Part shown: positions 63,644-64,000 of the stretch, piece after piece | How the letters are laid out: each line of letters starts with the position of its first letter | Numbering within the stretch: position 1 is the stretch's first letter | From: Flavobacterium praedii | Lineage (GTDB): Bacteria > Bacteroidota > Bacteroidia > Flavobacteriales > Flavobacteriaceae | DNA length: 64,000 nt | NCBI RefSeq assembly: GCF_026810365.1 | Contig: NZ_CP113948.1 | Coordinates: 1,141,001 to 1,205,000 of the forward strand | Reading direction: 5' to 3' | Notes under the pieces: model-generated | Seen by the model: the letters and a program-made list of their open reading frames with translations, nothing else | What the model was told of the DNA's origin: nothing | Database searches by the model: none | Program-made: the position numbers and the translations under genes

Positions 63644-64000
63644 ATGACTCCAACCCTATTAAATCTTACTATAAATACTAGAAAAATGACCACCTCTTCA
63701 ACAACTGTCTCAAAGAAAATATTTTTGTTATTTCTTATCATTGCTGCCTTATATTATGGCCAAGTATTTTTAATGCCTTTTGTAATTGGAGGAATTTTGG
63801 CCACTTTATTTTTACCTTTTTGCAATTGGCTAGAGAAAAAGAAATTTCCAAAAGGATTAGCAGTTTTTCTATGTTTTTTGGCATTATTACTGGTTGTTTT
63901 GGGATTAATCACGCTCCTTAGTTGGAAAATATCCGAAGTAATTAATGATGTTGCACTCTTAAAAGAAAAAGCTGTAGATACTGTTGCTTATCTTCAAAAA
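63644..64000 (+). CDS. AI-2E family transporter (PerM-like), partial
   Basis: The window ends inside this gene; 119 codons are visible from ATG 63644 (an ATG at 63686, MTTSSTTVSKKIF, is equally plausible). Hydrophobic helices IFLLFLIIAALYYG, MPFVIGGILATLFLPF and GLAVFLCFLALLLVVLGLITLL, separated by short loops such as NWLEKKKFPKG, are characteristic of the AI-2E/UPF0118 family of membrane exporters. The C-terminal part is out of view. Confidence 0.85.
   Translation, partial: MTPTLLNLTINTRKMTTSSTTVSKKIFLLFLIIAALYYGQVFLMPFVIGGILATLFLPFCNWLEKKKFPKGLAVFLCFLALLLVVLGLITLLSWKISEVINDVALLKEKAVDTVAYLQK

Noticed and set aside
1..64000. CRISPR array, prophage or transposase
   Set aside because: No regularly spaced direct repeats of 24-40 bp outside the coding 63-bp array, and no cas, phage structural, integrase or transposase proteins.

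Overview
The window is low-GC, gene-dense bacterial chromosome, almost certainly from a Flavobacterium or a close relative (Bacteroidota). Several things point that way. Promoters fit the TTG / TAnnTTTG pattern, and starts lack Shine-Dalgarno sequences. Product types are typical of the group: SIMPL, DUF3822, an OMP_b-brl-type receptor, a fused E1 dehydrogenase, and 'LYIKYMVSNRCKM'-type AraC regulators. The RNase P RNA is also consistent. I see no phage, insertion sequence with transposase, CRISPR array or rRNA. The window is mostly core genome plus a signalling-rich right end.

Layout. 1-1.5 kb: DUF3822 protein and RsmD methyltransferase. 1.5-7.2 kb: two small outer-membrane-type proteins, then an outer-membrane beta-barrel receptor divergent from a two-component system; an 11-bp-phased direct repeat lies between them. 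7.2-12.7 kb: PanE-like reductase, rnpB, a umuD-umuC-SRAP operon, an EamA transporter and a 2OG-Fe(II) oxygenase. 12.9-18.3 kb: RMND1/DUF155 protein, a MoxR-type AAA+ ATPase with a VWA partner, a META-domain lipoprotein, YchJ and two small proteins. 18.5-22.3 kb: CHASE/PAS hybrid-style sensor kinase with its response regulator. 22.3-25.3 kb: small unknown genes, a KTSC protein, and a DUF4369-thioredoxin lipoprotein gene interrupted by an in-frame TGA.

25.4-36.8 kb: tRNA-Tyr, SIMPL, rhomboid, three tandem LpxL-like acyltransferases, a class V aminotransferase, tRNA-Pro, glmM, ACP phosphodiesterase and gamma-glutamyltransferase. 37-52.6 kb: membrane-anchored trypsin-like protease, acyl-CoA synthetase, ClC channel with CBS domains, uvrA, LOG-family protein, a catalytically degenerate M1-like protein with a barrel-like C-terminus, fused alpha/beta E1 dehydrogenase and an M23 peptidase. 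52.9-61.4 kb: a signalling block of a CheB-CheR-PAS-kinase-receiver giant, an AraC regulator, a PAS/21-residue-repeat/hybrid kinase/HPt protein and a stand-alone receiver. 61.4-64 kb: small proteins, Dps, a truncated flavin reductase gene and the start of an AI-2E-family transporter that runs off the window.

The most intriguing non-coding feature is a family of three ~110-bp elements (11059-11171 minus, 22389-22499 plus, 42308-42417 plus). They share near-identical ends and a similar architecture, but each carries a different 21-22 bp stem whose two arms still pair. Two of the three begin 3-7 nt after a stop codon, in the orientation of that gene. They look like mobile or structured single-stranded hairpin elements rather than ordinary terminators.
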